A stretch of DNA of 64,000 bases, from positions 387,463-451,462 of the forward strand of contig CACJOM010000001.1 in NCBI GenBank assembly GCA_902595065.1. Reading direction: 5' to 3'. Origin of the DNA: an uncultured SAR86 cluster bacterium. Lineage in GTDB: Bacteria > Pseudomonadota > Gammaproteobacteria > Magnimaribacterales > D2472. A model generated the notes under the pieces. The model was given only the letters and a program-made list of their open reading frames with translations. It searched no databases and was not told the DNA's origin. Shown here one piece after another: positions 25,270 to 35,046 of the stretch. The translations under genes and the position numbers were made by a program. Each line of letters starts with the position of its first letter. Within the stretch, counting starts at the first letter, position 1.

Positions 25270-25614
25270 ATGGATAATATAAAACAAGAGCTGGTTGAAA
25301 CAAAATTTGCTATCGGCGCAGTTGTGAAACATCGCTTTCTTGATTTTCGCGGTGTTATATTTGATGTTGATCCCGAATTCAATAATACAGAGGAATGGTA
25401 TGAGTCCATACCAGCTTCAATTCGTCCAAAAAAAAATCAGCCCTTTTATCACTTGTTTGCTGAAAATGGTCATATCTTTTATGTTGCCTATGTATCAGAG
25501 CAAAATCTTCTCGATGATGCCTCTAAAGAATTACCCAAACATCCTGAGATAAAAAATTTATTCTCTCATTTTGAGGGTGGTAAATTTGTGCCACTATCAA
25601 GAGCTGTTAACTAA
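25270..25614 (+). CDS. hspQ: Heat shock protein HspQ
   Basis: A 114-residue YccV-like protein that in E. coli is a specificity factor for Lon protease and binds hemimethylated DNA. Family blocks are FAIGAVVKHRFLDFRGVIFDVDPEF, then PFYHLFAENGHIFYVAYVSEQNLL and the C-terminal FVPL. Size matches E. coli HspQ (105). rpoH lies elsewhere in the window, but no clear sigma-32 promoter was identified here. Its end overlaps the convergent aminotransferase by 8 bp. Confidence 0.94.
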   Translation: MDNIKQELVETKFAIGAVVKHRFLDFRGVIFDVDPEFNNTEEWYESIPASIRPKKNQPFYHLFAENGHIFYVAYVSEQNLLDDASKELPKHPEIKNLFSHFEGGKFVPLSRAVN

Positions 25615-26818
25615 TCTGCTCCTCAAAAGCTATTTGTAAGGAAGTTGTAAAGACCTCCATTGCCTCTTTTAAGTCTTCTAACTCTAAGAAAGTTGGAGCC
25701 AATCTAATATTTGAGTCTTGCGGATCATTAAAATGGGGATAGGTTGATCCAGCGGGAGTTATCAAAACTCCAGCTTCTTCGCACAATGCTATGACTCTTT
25801 TAGCAATAGGCTTACTGGTATTATAGGAAACAAAATATCCGCCTGTTGGTTTCTTGTAGCTGCCAATCTCTGAGCCCAAAGAATCCAATGCTTTAAAGGC
25901 TAATTCAAATTTAGGTTTAACTAAATCAGCATGCTTGCCCATATGATCAAGGACATCTTTTTTACTTTTAAGGAATTCAAGATGACGCATTTGATTTGCT
26001 TTATCTGAACAAACAATCATAGAAGCTCTTTGTTTGACCAAAAGATTAAATAGCTTAGTTCCAGCAGCGGCAAACGATAGGCCGCCTCCTCCAAATGTTA
26101 CCTTTGAAAAAGAACAAAGTATTGCAGTTTGATCTAAAACGTTGCATTGATTTGCAATTTCCCATGAGGGGGTTTGAAATTCAGTTGAAGAAAAATCATG
26201 CAATAAATATGCATGATCTAGGATAAATAAAAATTCATTTGAATATGATTTTCCTGCTTCAAACAATTGTGTGAGATTTTCATCAGTGTAAACATCGCCA
26301 GTTGGATTCGAGTGTCGAGGGACACATATGATTCCTTTAATATTTTGATGCTCTGAAAGCAAACCTTTGAATTTATCCATATCAACTCCAGTTCCGGTTA
26401 ATGGAACTGTTAACATTTCGATACCAAAATCATCTAGTAATCTGAAATGCCTATCAAAACCTGGAACAGGACAAATAAATTTTAGGTTCTCTTGGTCTTT
26501 CCATGGCATCTCTAAGCCAAATAGATAATTAGCAAGAATAAGTTGGTAAATGAGCAGCAAACTTGATTGCTCTCCAACCAAAGTGTTTTCTAGAGGGGCT
26601 GATAGTAATTCACCGCCCAACTCTCTTGCCTCTGGTATGCCCAAAGGATCTCCGTAGTTACGAACATCTACCCCGCTTGGACTTTCAGCAGGCACCCTAA
26701 TGCTTAAAAGATCATTTGAAAGATCTAGTTGATCAGAGCCAGGTTTGCCACGTGTTAAATCAATCTTTAGGTTTTTAGACTTTAAAGTGGCAAATTTAGA
26801 TTCCAGAGATTCATCCAT
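25607..26818 (-). CDS. PLP-dependent aminotransferase, class Ic aspartate aminotransferase-like
   Basis: A 403-residue fold-type I enzyme of the MocR-like aspartate aminotransferase group. It begins with DLTRGKPGSDQLDLSNDLL, which is the group's signature, and carries SNPTGDVY (the NPTG motif), DHAYLLHDF with the PLP-ring Asp/Tyr, and the Schiff-base Lys in SFSKVTFGGGGLSF. Related Corynebacterium enzymes transaminate aspartate. The exact substrate is not shown by sequence alone. Confidence 0.9.
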   Translation of the reverse strand: MDESLESKFATLKSKNLKIDLTRGKPGSDQLDLSNDLLSIRVPAESPSGVDVRNYGDPLGIPEARELGGELLSAPLENTLVGEQSSLLLIYQLILANYLFGLEMPWKDQENLKFICPVPGFDRHFRLLDDFGIEMLTVPLTGTGVDMDKFKGLLSEHQNIKGIICVPRHSNPTGDVYTDENLTQLFEAGKSYSNEFLFILDHAYLLHDFSSTEFQTPSWEIANQCNVLDQTAILCSFSKVTFGGGGLSFAAAGTKLFNLLVKQRASMIVCSDKANQMRHLEFLKSKKDVLDHMGKHADLVKPKFELAFKALDSLGSEIGSYKKPTGGYFVSYNTSKPIAKRVIALCEEAGVLITPAGSTYPHFNDPQDSNIRLAPTFLELEDLKEAMEVFTTSLQIAFEEQIS

Positions 26819-26867
26819 AGTATCATTGGGTATATTGGTAAATATATTTTATAGGATAAATTTATAA

Positions 26868-27758
26868 GTGACATATATATCGATTCTTTTGATAGTAATA
26901 ATCCTGCTTTTAGGATTCTTAATCTATCTCAATATAAAAGATGGCTCACAAAACTATGACTCAGAAGAATCTTTAAGAGATTTAGATAAAGCTGTGGAGC
27001 GACAAGAAGCCACATTATTTGATTTGACAAAAGACATTCAATCATTTCAGGACCCACTAAATAAACTCAACAGATACCTATCAGGAGGAACTTTAGCAGG
27101 TAAATTTGGTGAATGGTCTCTTGAGGCAATCATTAAGGATATATTTCATCCCAATCAATTTATAGCTAATGCTGAAGTCATTGCTGGCTCAGGTAAAAGG
27201 GTTGAGTTTGCCATCAAGCTTCCAGAAGGCTTATTGCTGCCTATAGATGCAAAATTCCCATCTGGTCTTTTTGATAATTATCTTCTTGCAGTGGATTCAA
27301 AAGACCAGCAATTGGTAAAAAAATCAAAAGACGACATCAAACGACACGTTCAAAACGATGCAAAAGATATTAATTTTAAATATATGCAGTCAGGCGTAAC
27401 CATTGAGCTTGGTGTAATGTACATTCCTAGTGAATCGCTCATGCAGCTCATAGACTCAATATCTAACTTAAGAGAAGAAGTTTTTAGAGATCATAGAGTG
27501 CTGATTATGGGACCAAATTCTCTTGCAGCCTATTTGATTAGTGTCCACATGGGCTTTAGAACAATAGCTTTAAATGAGAGAGCCAGTGAGATCATGCAGG
27601 AATTTGGGAAGCTTAAAAAAGAGTTTTTAAACTTTGGCAGCTCTACAGAAGATCTCCAAAAAAGAGTTGATGCAATGCTTAAGGCCGTTAATGAGCATGC
27701 CACTCGGGAAAGACAGATGGAAAAAGCAATTAAAAATATGGATCAGCTTGATTCTTAA
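26868..27758 (+). CDS. rmuC: RmuC-family protein, short form
   Basis: RmuC limits recombination at inverted repeats in E. coli. The 296-residue protein has an N-terminal membrane helix (residues 4-21), a short coiled coil (35-70), and the PD-(D/E)xK nuclease-like core: GKFGEWSLEAIIKDIF, GKRVEFAIKLP...LLPIDAKFP with the Asp and Lys of the fold, and GVMYIPSESLMQLI. It is much shorter than E. coli RmuC (475) because most of the coiled-coil stalk is missing. Start is GTG 26868. Confidence 0.92.
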   Translation: MTYISILLIVIILLLGFLIYLNIKDGSQNYDSEESLRDLDKAVERQEATLFDLTKDIQSFQDPLNKLNRYLSGGTLAGKFGEWSLEAIIKDIFHPNQFIANAEVIAGSGKRVEFAIKLPEGLLLPIDAKFPSGLFDNYLLAVDSKDQQLVKKSKDDIKRHVQNDAKDINFKYMQSGVTIELGVMYIPSESLMQLIDSISNLREEVFRDHRVLIMGPNSLAAYLISVHMGFRTIALNERASEIMQEFGKLKKEFLNFGSSTEDLQKRVDAMLKAVNEHATRERQMEKAIKNMDQLDS

Positions 27759-28601
27759 TTAATAGTAAAAACGTCTCCACATATTCAAGCCAAATAACAT
27801 CGCTAAAAACCATAAAATTACTTCTGGAATATTAGGGTTGCTGTTGTATCCAAAAAAACCTTTTAAGAACAACCCGACTGATCCTTTGTCGTGGAGCGGA
27901 TGGTAAATTGTTTTGCCGGTCTCAGCAGATTGAGTTGGTTCCAAAATATCCCAAACACGATAAATCTCAGATTTCTCTATCTTTTCTGATTTAACTAAAT
28001 ATTCTTCCGCTTCATGAGTGCCGTAAGCAATCATGCCTGCAGAAAGAAAAACAAGTAGTAGGGTCGTATATTTAAATACCCCGCGTAAATCAATTTTTCT
28101 GCCCTGTGTAACAATCAAATAACCAATTAAAATGGCAAGGGCAGCACCTGCAATAAATCCAATATATGAAAAAGTCCCAGTGATTGAAAAGCTCGAGATT
28201 AAGAAAATGGCTGTTTCAAAACCTTCTCGTAAAATTGCAAAGAAAACAACAAAAAATATACCCCATGAAGAAATCTCCATAGCATTTAAGGCTTGACCCT
28301 CTAATACTTTTTTATCACTTACATTTTTAGATAACCAAAAAATTACGTACCAAATTAAAAACGCTGTTAAGTATAAAAAGACTGCTTCGAATAAGGCTTG
28401 TGTAGAGTTATTGCCCAAAGCATTTTTAGCTTGTATGACCATAAATCCAACTGCAATGCTTGCTAAGATAGACGCAAAAACTGCATACCAAAGCTTAGAA
28501 AAATGAGCGGATTGGTTAGTTTTTTCAATTAGTAAATAAATTATCCCGACAACGAGAGATGCCTCTAACACTTCTCTAAAAACAATCACAAATTCAGCCA
28601 T
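27759..28601 (-). CDS. FTR1-family iron permease (EfeU-like)
   Basis: A 280-residue membrane protein with about seven helices and both glutamate-rich iron-transport motifs: FREVLEASLV near residues 8-17 (REVLE variant of REGLE) and LREGFETAIF near 122-131. FTR1 proteins move ferric or oxidised ferrous iron across the inner membrane. The partners EfeO and EfeB are not adjacent, and the C-terminal tail is unusual in length. A Fur box lies 24 bp upstream of the ATG, so iron-repressed expression is expected. Confidence 0.92.
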   Translation of the reverse strand: MAEFVIVFREVLEASLVVGIIYLLIEKTNQSAHFSKLWYAVFASILASIAVGFMVIQAKNALGNNSTQALFEAVFLYLTAFLIWYVIFWLSKNVSDKKVLEGQALNAMEISSWGIFFVVFFAILREGFETAIFLISSFSITGTFSYIGFIAGAALAILIGYLIVTQGRKIDLRGVFKYTTLLLVFLSAGMIAYGTHEAEEYLVKSEKIEKSEIYRVWDILEPTQSAETGKTIYHPLHDKGSVGLFLKGFFGYNSNPNIPEVILWFLAMLFGLNMWRRFYY

Positions 28602-28624
28602 TTTATTTCCTTATTTTTTGGTTT

Positions 28625-28643
28625 AATGAGAATCATTCTCATT
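28625..28643. promoter_or_regulatory. Fur box between the FTR1 permease and gcvT
   Basis: AATGAGAATCATTCTCATT is a symmetric 19-bp palindrome with a central C, matching the Fur consensus GATAATGATAATCATTATC in most positions. It sits immediately upstream of the FTR1 gene (24 bp) and 95 bp from gcvT, so its main target is most likely the permease. Confidence 0.88.
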
Positions 28644-28738
28644 TAGATTAACATAAAGAAATTGTAAAGTTAACTGAAAAATTAGACATTCAAAAATTGC
28701 TATAATTCTATTTATTAAAAATCCCATGTTGATAAATA

Positions 28739-29806
28739 ATGAACAAAACTGCCCTAAATATTTCTCATATTGAGTTAGGTGCAAAAATGGTCAACTTTTC
28801 TAATTGGGAAATGCCAATTAGTTATACATCTCTCATCGAAGAACATAATGCTGTAAGAAATACTGCTGGAATCTTTGATGTGTCTCACATGTCAATTTTT
28901 GATTTTGATGGTGGAAATCAAGTTGCGTTCTTTGAAAAAATTTTTGCAAATGATATTAAAAAAATCTCTAGAGATAATAAAGCAATTTATGGTGCGCTAC
29001 TTAATGAAGATGGCGGCATATTGGATGACCTCATTATCTATCATGCAAATAATAAATTTAGACTTATTTCAAATTGCTCAACACGGGACCAAAATAGAGA
29101 ATGGTATGAGAAGCATGCTGTTGAATTTGGTGTAAAGGTAATTGAAAGATCTGATATGGGCATACTTGCTATTCAGGGGCCTGAGGCGATGAATAAAATT
29201 TTGGCAATCAAGGAAATTGATGCTGAAGCAAATAACCTCGAACCATTTGGATGCATGTTTGACGGTGACAGATTGTATGCAAAAACTGGGTACACCGGCG
29301 AAGATGGTCTTGAGTTGATTGTTCCAAACATGGCTATCATTGATCTCTGGAATCAAGCTTTGAAGGTTGGATGTGTGCCTATTGGATTAGGAGCTCGTGA
29401 TACCCTTCGACTAGAGGCTGGTCTTAATTTATATGGTAATGATATGACAATTAATAATCATCCATATGAATCAAATTTAGGCTGGACAATTGATATGAGT
29501 GATGAAAATCGTCAATTTATTGGCAAGGATGCTCTCTTAGCAATTGATCAAAGCCAATCACAAAAGATGGTTGGTATTATTCTTAGAGACAGAGGTATCC
29601 TTAGATCTGGTTATGAGATCATTCATGAACAGGGTAAAGGTGTAGTTTTAAGTGGCTCATTTTCTCCCACGCTGCAATCTAGCATTGGTCTTGCAAGGAT
29701 AGATCAGGGCTATCAAGAAAATGGGAAGGTTTTTATAAGAAATAAGGCACTTAATATAGAATTTGTATCGCCTAGATTTATTAGAAAGGTTAAAATGCAA
29801 CCATGA
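28739..29806 (+). CDS. gcvT: Aminomethyltransferase, glycine cleavage T-protein
   Basis: GcvT transfers the methylene group from the lipoyl-bound aminomethyl to tetrahydrofolate and releases ammonia. The 355-residue protein has [29 protein letters not shown], the [11 protein letters not shown] block near 183-193, and [16 protein letters not shown] near 222-237, all diagnostic. The only clear promoter element is a TATAAT at 28701-28706; no glycine riboswitch is visible. ATG/TGA overlap couples it to gcvH. Confidence 0.96.
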   Translation: MNKTALNISHIELGAKMVNFSNWEMPISYTSLIEEHNAVRNTAGIFDVSHMSIFDFDGGNQVAFFEKIFANDIKKISRDNKAIYGALLNEDGGILDDLIIYHANNKFRLISNCSTRDQNREWYEKHAVEFGVKVIERSDMGILAIQGPEAMNKILAIKEIDAEANNLEPFGCMFDGDRLYAKTGYTGEDGLELIVPNMAIIDLWNQALKVGCVPIGLGARDTLRLEAGLNLYGNDMTINNHPYESNLGWTIDMSDENRQFIGKDALLAIDQSQSQKMVGIILRDRGILRSGYEIIHEQGKGVVLSGSFSPTLQSSIGLARIDQGYQENGKVFIRNKALNIEFVSPRFIRKVKMQP

Positions 29807-30189
29807 AAAATATACCTGGCGATCTAAAATTTCTTTCGTCACATGAATGGGCAAGAGTAGAGTCAGACGGCACAATTACCATTGGTATTAGTGATCATGC
29901 GCAAAATCTTTTAGGAGACATTGTTTTTGTTGAATTGCCCGAAGTTGGGCAGGCTTTAGATGCAGAGGCTGATGCTGCAATAGTTGAATCAGTCAAAGCA
30001 GCCTCCGATCTATATTCTCCTCTTTCTGGAGAGGTCATAGAAATAAATTCATTGCTTGAAGATCAGCCAGAGATAGTAAATTCTTCTCCTTATGAAGATG
30101 GGTGGTTCTTTAAACTCACTCCTTCTGACATGGGTGAATTAGATAATTTACTCTCACCTGAAGATTATAGTGAAGTCTGCGAAGACTGA
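29803..30189 (+). CDS. gcvH: Glycine cleavage system H protein
   Basis: A 128-residue lipoyl carrier shuttling the aminomethyl group between P, T and L proteins. The lipoylated Lys65 lies in [18 protein letters not shown]. It overlaps gcvT by ATGA. Lipoylation enzymes lipA and lipB are encoded at the far end of the window. L-protein is not in the window. Confidence 0.97.
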   Translation: MKNIPGDLKFLSSHEWARVESDGTITIGISDHAQNLLGDIVFVELPEVGQALDAEADAAIVESVKAASDLYSPLSGEVIEINSLLEDQPEIVNSSPYEDGWFFKLTPSDMGELDNLLSPEDYSEVCED

Positions 30190-30233
30190 GTCTCTATTAA
30201 CACAACCTCATTGGTGGGGTTAGATGTTCTAAT

Positions 30234-33083
30234 ATGGATAATTTTAATAGCTTTGCACTAAGACATATTGGCCTAAGTCAGACAGATATTGATAATCTGC
30301 TAAATCAACTTGGTTATGAGAGCTTAGAAGAGTTCTCAAAGTCTGCGCTCCCTAAAAACATCTTTATAGAAGAAAAGCTTGAGCTAAATGATGCCATGTC
30401 TGAAGAAGAGGCTCTTAAGGTACTCAAAGAAATAGCAAAAGAAAATATTGTATATCGCTCATTTATTGGTCAAGGCTACTACGGGACAGTGATCCCTAAG
30501 GTTATTTTAAGAAATGTTTTCGAAAATCCAGGATGGTATACATCTTATACACCCTATCAAGCAGAAATATCACAAGGTAGATTAGAAGCCCTCATAAATT
30601 TTCAAACTATGGTTGCAGATCTGACTGGATTTGAAATAGCTAATGCATCCCTGCTTGATGAGGCTACTGCAGCGGCAGAATCAATGACTCTTGCTCAAAG
30701 AATTGGCAAATCTAAGTCCCATAAATTCTTTATAGATCAAAACTGTTTTCCTCAAACAATCTCTGTGGTGACTGCCAGAGCAAAACCAATTGGCATTGAG
30801 GTAATAGTTGGTAATCCTCAGCAATTAGATAGTTTAAATAAAGAAATGTATTTTGGAGCTTTACTCCAATATCCAGGAAATGATGGGGCGGTGATTGATT
30901 TCTCGAAACAAATTGAAAATGTGCATGAACAAAACGGCCTGGTAATAATGGCAACAGACTTGCTTGCCTTAACATTATTAAAGAGTCCAGGTGAGATGGG
31001 GGCTGATATAGCAATAGGAAGTTCTCAAAGATTCGGTGTGCCACTTGGCTTTGGTGGGCCTCATGCAGCCTTTATGGCAACCAAAGAAAAATACAAAAGA
31101 TCTTTGCCTGGCAGATTGGTTGGAGCATCAATTGATGAAAATGGCAGAACAGCCTATAGACTAGCTCTGCAAACCAGAGAACAACATATCAGAAGAGAAA
31201 AGGCTACAAGCAACATATGTACTGCCCAAGCGCTCTTAGCAATCATGGCAGGTTTTTATGCCATATATCATGGTCCAGAAGGATTAAAAAAAATTGCTCA
31301 ATCTATTCACTCAAGAGCAATTGCCCTGGCAAAAGGAGTTAATGATCTTGGATATGATCTCAAGTCTTCTAGTTTTTTTGATACTGTAACCGTCCACAGT
31401 AAATCCCACACTCAGGAAATTTTTTTGAGAGCGCAAGATCAACAAATGAATCTAAGAATGCTTGATGAAAGTCATATAAGCATTTCATTAGATGAAGCAA
31501 CTACTGACCAAGAAATTGAAAACATCACAAAGATTTTTAAAGTTTTCTCAAAAAAAGAAAAGATTAACTTAAGCTTTGATCTGTCAACGAATGTAAAAAG
31601 AGCGTCTCATTATTTAACTCATCCCGTTTTTCATCGTTATCGAACCGAAACAGAAATGCTGAGGTACATCAGAAATCTTAGCGATAAAGATATTGCCCTA
31701 GATAGAGCCATGATTCCATTGGGCTCATGTACCATGAAGTTGAATGCTACATCTGAAATGATTCCTGTTGGTTGGGAAGAGTTCTCAAACATTCATCCAT
31801 ATGCGCCTGATGATCAAACATCTGGCTATAAGATTCTTATAAATGATCTTGAGACTAAGCTCTCTGAAATCACAGGTTATTCAGCCATATCTTTACAACC
31901 AAATGCAGGCTCCCAAGGAGAATATGCTGGCTTATTAGCAATCGATGCATTTCATCGGAAAAATGGTGATTGTCAAAGAAAAATATGTTTAATTCCGGAG
32001 TCCGCTCATGGAACAAATCCCGCATCTGCGCAAATGGCTGGCATGAAAGTGATCCCAGTAAATTGCGATAAAAAAGGTAACATTGATCTTAAAGATCTTG
32101 ATGAAAAAGCTGCCAAACATTCTAATGAGTTAGCTGCCATCATGATCACCTATCCTTCAACGCATGGAGTCTTTGAAACGACAGTAACCGAAGTATGTAA
32201 GATCATTCATGATCACGGTGGCAAAGTATACATCGATGGAGCCAACCTAAATGCGATGGTTGGTTTATGTAAGCCGGGTGAATTTGGGGGAGATGTTTCG
32301 CATCTCAATCTGCATAAGACATTCTGTATTCCTCATGGCGGGGGTGGACCAGGCATTGGTCCAATTGGTGTTGCAAAAGATTTAATGCCTCATTTACCAT
32401 CTGACCCTTTGACGTATAAGCCCTCTTCAGAGAGTGTTGGGCCAGTCTCCGCAACAAATTTTGGAAGCGCTTCTATTCTTCCAATTAGCTGGATGTATAT
32501 CCAAATGATGGGTACTGCAGGCCTAAGAAAATCTACACAAGTTGCAATTCTTAGCGCAAATTACATTGCGCAAAAATTGAGCTCTCACTTCAAGATCTTA
32601 TACACAGGTAAAAATGGATTGATTGCACATGAATGTATTATTGATATCAGGCCGTTAAAAGAGTTATGCGGGGTTGAGGTTGATGATATTGCGAAGCGAT
32701 TAATAGATTTTGGATTTCATGCTCCTACAATGTCGTTTCCGGTTCCAGGAACTTTAATGATTGAGCCAACTGAAAGTGAATCTTTGGCAGAGTTAGATAG
32801 ATTTATTGAAGCAATGATTTGTATCCGCAATGAGATTGCACAAGTTGAAGATGGGACATACTCTATTGAGGAAAGCCCTCTAAGAAATGCCCCTCACTGT
32901 GCTGAAACAGTAGCTAGCGATGATTGGCAATATAAATATTCTCGTTCAGTGGCGGCTTACCCTGTAAACCTAAAAGGAAAAAATAAATACTGGCCCCCCA
33001 TTGGAAGAGTTAACAATGTATATGGAGACAAAAACCTTATGTGCTCATGCCCCTCCATGTCAGATTATCAAGAAGAAAGTTAA
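30234..33083 (+). CDS. gcvP: Glycine dehydrogenase (decarboxylating), P-protein, single chain
   Basis: PLP-dependent decarboxylation of glycine. The 949-residue single polypeptide corresponds to fused gcvPA and gcvPB halves, the usual layout in gammaproteobacteria. Landmarks: RHIGLSQTDI at the N-terminus, GQGYYGT, YTPYQAEISQGRLEALINFQTM, the PMIPLGSCTMKLN block, and the Schiff-base Lys near residue 695 in LNLHKTFCIPHGGGGPG. A 44-bp spacer from gcvH contains a small hairpin without a T run. The stop overlaps the convergent HAD gene by 4 bp. Confidence 0.97.
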   Translation: MDNFNSFALRHIGLSQTDIDNLLNQLGYESLEEFSKSALPKNIFIEEKLELNDAMSEEEALKVLKEIAKENIVYRSFIGQGYYGTVIPKVILRNVFENPGWYTSYTPYQAEISQGRLEALINFQTMVADLTGFEIANASLLDEATAAAESMTLAQRIGKSKSHKFFIDQNCFPQTISVVTARAKPIGIEVIVGNPQQLDSLNKEMYFGALLQYPGNDGAVIDFSKQIENVHEQNGLVIMATDLLALTLLKSPGEMGADIAIGSSQRFGVPLGFGGPHAAFMATKEKYKRSLPGRLVGASIDENGRTAYRLALQTREQHIRREKATSNICTAQALLAIMAGFYAIYHGPEGLKKIAQSIHSRAIALAKGVNDLGYDLKSSSFFDTVTVHSKSHTQEIFLRAQDQQMNLRMLDESHISISLDEATTDQEIENITKIFKVFSKKEKINLSFDLSTNVKRASHYLTHPVFHRYRTETEMLRYIRNLSDKDIALDRAMIPLGSCTMKLNATSEMIPVGWEEFSNIHPYAPDDQTSGYKILINDLETKLSEITGYSAISLQPNAGSQGEYAGLLAIDAFHRKNGDCQRKICLIPESAHGTNPASAQMAGMKVIPVNCDKKGNIDLKDLDEKAAKHSNELAAIMITYPSTHGVFETTVTEVCKIIHDHGGKVYIDGANLNAMVGLCKPGEFGGDVSHLNLHKTFCIPHGGGGPGIGPIGVAKDLMPHLPSDPLTYKPSSESVGPVSATNFGSASILPISWMYIQMMGTAGLRKSTQVAILSANYIAQKLSSHFKILYTGKNGLIAHECIIDIRPLKELCGVEVDDIAKRLIDFGFHAPTMSFPVPGTLMIEPTESESLAELDRFIEAMICIRNEIAQVEDGTYSIEESPLRNAPHCAETVASDDWQYKYSRSVAAYPVNLKGKNKYWPPIGRVNNVYGDKNLMCSCPSMSDYQEES

Positions 33084-33748
33084 ATTCTTGGCAAATAAAT
33101 TACATCCCAGCCCTTCTCGTTAGATATTGCCTCAAGTTTTAGATCTGGGTTTACGGGCTTTGGGAATTCGACAGCTTCTAGAAGAGGAAGGTCATTAATT
33201 GAGTCTGAATAAAATGTAACCCTAGAAAAATTATTGTACCGATGAGCTTTCATCCAAGACTCTACTAATTTCAATTTTCCTGTGCTCAATGCAGATGGTG
33301 GAATGAACTCACCTGAACATTGATTATTTATAAATTCAACCTTGGTACCTATCACATTATGAATGTTGAGTCTTTGCGCTATGGGCTTAACAATTAGCTC
33401 ATTTGTTGCGCTGGCAAGCAATATTGCGTGACCTTTTTCATGATGATCATGAATCAATTTAAGAGCAAAGATATTAATCATTGGTTCAATTATTGTTTCA
33501 ACAAAAGGTAAGATTATTTCGTCGATTTCATCTTGTGTCATGCCTATATAGGGCTTTAAAGCAAAATGAGTGTATTTATCAAAATCTAATTGGCCTTGTT
33601 GGTAATCTTGAATGAATTCATCATTTTGTAACTTAGCAGCCTCATCAAGCAAATTAATATCTACCAAGTAATTAATCATCGAATAATCTGAATCACCGTT
33701 TAGAATGGTATTATCTAAGTCGAAAATTGCTAAATCAGGCTTGCTCAT
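33080..33748 (-). CDS. HAD-IB family phosphatase
   Basis: A 222-residue SerB-like HAD hydrolase. It has motif I FDLDNTILNGDS (nucleophile Asp10 and Asp12), motif II LLASATNELIV and motif III/IV FYSDSINDLPLLEAV. Subfamily IB with a four-helix cap is suggested by the cap segment after residue 20. Such genes sit next to rppH in pseudomonads, as here (divergent). Physiological substrate is unknown; phosphoserine-like or lipid phosphates are candidates. Confidence 0.9.
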   Translation of the reverse strand: MSKPDLAIFDLDNTILNGDSDYSMINYLVDINLLDEAAKLQNDEFIQDYQQGQLDFDKYTHFALKPYIGMTQDEIDEIILPFVETIIEPMINIFALKLIHDHHEKGHAILLASATNELIVKPIAQRLNIHNVIGTKVEFINNQCSGEFIPPSALSTGKLKLVESWMKAHRYNNFSRVTFYSDSINDLPLLEAVEFPKPVNPDLKLEAISNEKGWDVIYLPRI

Positions 33749-33764
33749 AAGGAGTTAATCTAAC

Positions 33765-34247
33765 ATGAATGATAAATCTTACAGAAAAAATGTTGGCTTA
33801 ATTGTCTTAGATCAAAAGAACCGACTTCTGGTTTGCAGAAGAAAAGGGAAAAAAACCTGGCAATTTCCTCAGGGCGGGATTGATGCTGGCGAATCTCATA
33901 TTAAAGCTGCATATCGTGAACTATATGAAGAGGTTGGTATTTTGAAAAATCAAGTCAAGGTTATTCATAAAAGCAAATATTGGTATCACTACGATTTACC
34001 CGAAAAGTATAAGCCAAGACCTAAAAGTTTAAAAAATTTTAAAGGTCAAATTCAAAAGTGGTACATGTTTAAAGCTAATTCAAAACTAGAAATAAACCTC
34101 TTAAATGAAGTACCTCAAGAATTTGTAGAATACAAATGGTCTACCTATTGGCATTCTTTAGCCAGCGTTGTGCCATTTAAACGAGATGTTTACAGAAGAG
34201 TCTTATCTGAGTTCTTGCCTAAGTACATCCAACTTCACAATGATTGA
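33765..34247 (+). CDS. rppH: RNA pyrophosphohydrolase RppH
   Basis: RppH converts 5'-triphosphate RNA ends to monophosphate and so triggers RNase E decay. The 160-residue Nudix protein contains the complete box GGIDAGESHIKAAYRELYEE followed by VG, and WQFPQGGID before it. Size matches E. coli RppH (176). The ptsP gene that often follows rppH is absent; a TSUP permease gene comes next with an 8-bp overlap. Confidence 0.96.
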   Translation: MNDKSYRKNVGLIVLDQKNRLLVCRRKGKKTWQFPQGGIDAGESHIKAAYRELYEEVGILKNQVKVIHKSKYWYHYDLPEKYKPRPKSLKNFKGQIQKWYMFKANSKLEINLLNEVPQEFVEYKWSTYWHSLASVVPFKRDVYRRVLSEFLPKYIQLHND

Positions 34248-35046
34248 AATTTTAATTTATCTTTTGCTAGGCGCATTCACAGGTTTGCTTGCAGGTATGT
34301 TCGGAATTGGTGGAGGCAGTATATTGGTCCCATCCCTAATTTTTATTTTTTATGGCATGGGCTTCGAAAGTTCTATTGTCGTGCTGATGGCAATAGGCAC
34401 ATCATTAGCAAGTATATTTTTCTCTGCTATCTCCTCTGCCCTCTCTCATCATAATAAAAAAAGTGTAGAGTGGTCGTTAGTTACGCCCTTATCAATGGGT
34501 ATGATTTTAGGAGCTATTGTCGGGGCTGGATATGCTGCAACTCTTTCAAACGAAAATCTTAGATGGATTATTACAATTTTCTTAATTGTTATTGGCATAG
34601 AAATGATGGCAGGACTTACACAAAACTTAGCTAAAAAAAACAAAGAGATTATTTCCATGAGTAGGCCTATTGTTCCAATTCATGGAACATGGATAGGATT
34701 TTTATCTGCAATTATTGGCATCGGAGGTGGCTCATTTACCACTCCTTTAATGGTTGCTGGAGGCTATAATATTCGTAAAGGAATCGGGACTGCTGCTGCC
34801 TGCGGAATCCCCATCGCTGCGGCAGGAGCTATTGGCTATATGTATTATGGACAAAACACTGATGTGAATCTCCCCGCGGGAGCTGTAGGATATGTTTTTT
34901 TGCCAGCCGTTATATCTATTTCCTTGGCTAGTATTTTTACGGCTAAACTTGGAGCGAATATTAGTCACTCTATATCTGAGAAGGCTCTTAAAATCTCTTT
35001 TGGCTTATTTTTAATTGTGGTAGGGATTATGGTGATAACAAATTGA
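34240..35046 (+). CDS. TSUP-family (TauE/SafE) permease
   Basis: A 268-residue membrane protein with two repeats of GxxGGGxG type: AGMFGIGGGSILVP near residues 19-32 and SAIIGIGGGSFTTPLM near 150-165. TauE/SafE proteins export sulfite, sulfonates or related organic anions; the substrate is not known. The ATG at 34240 was selected because it gives the normal TSUP N-terminus, overlapping rppH by 8 bp. The same neighbour order (rppH region, TSUP, lgt, thyA) is found in Pseudomonas. Confidence 0.9.
   Translation: MIEILIYLLLGAFTGLLAGMFGIGGGSILVPSLIFIFYGMGFESSIVVLMAIGTSLASIFFSAISSALSHHNKKSVEWSLVTPLSMGMILGAIVGAGYAATLSNENLRWIITIFLIVIGIEMMAGLTQNLAKKNKEIISMSRPIVPIHGTWIGFLSAIIGIGGGSFTTPLMVAGGYNIRKGIGTAAACGIPIAAAGAIGYMYYGQNTDVNLPAGAVGYVFLPAVISISLASIFTAKLGANISHSISEKALKISFGLFLIVVGIMVITN

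Noticed and set aside
28644-28738. Glycine riboswitch before gcvT
   Set aside because: The 95-bp leader is too short and lacks the conserved glycine aptamer core and paired stems.
30204-30221. Terminator between gcvH and gcvP
   Set aside because: AACCTCA/TGGGGTT can form a small hairpin (with one G-U pair), but there is no T run and gcvP follows at once; it is more likely incidental or an RNA-processing structure.
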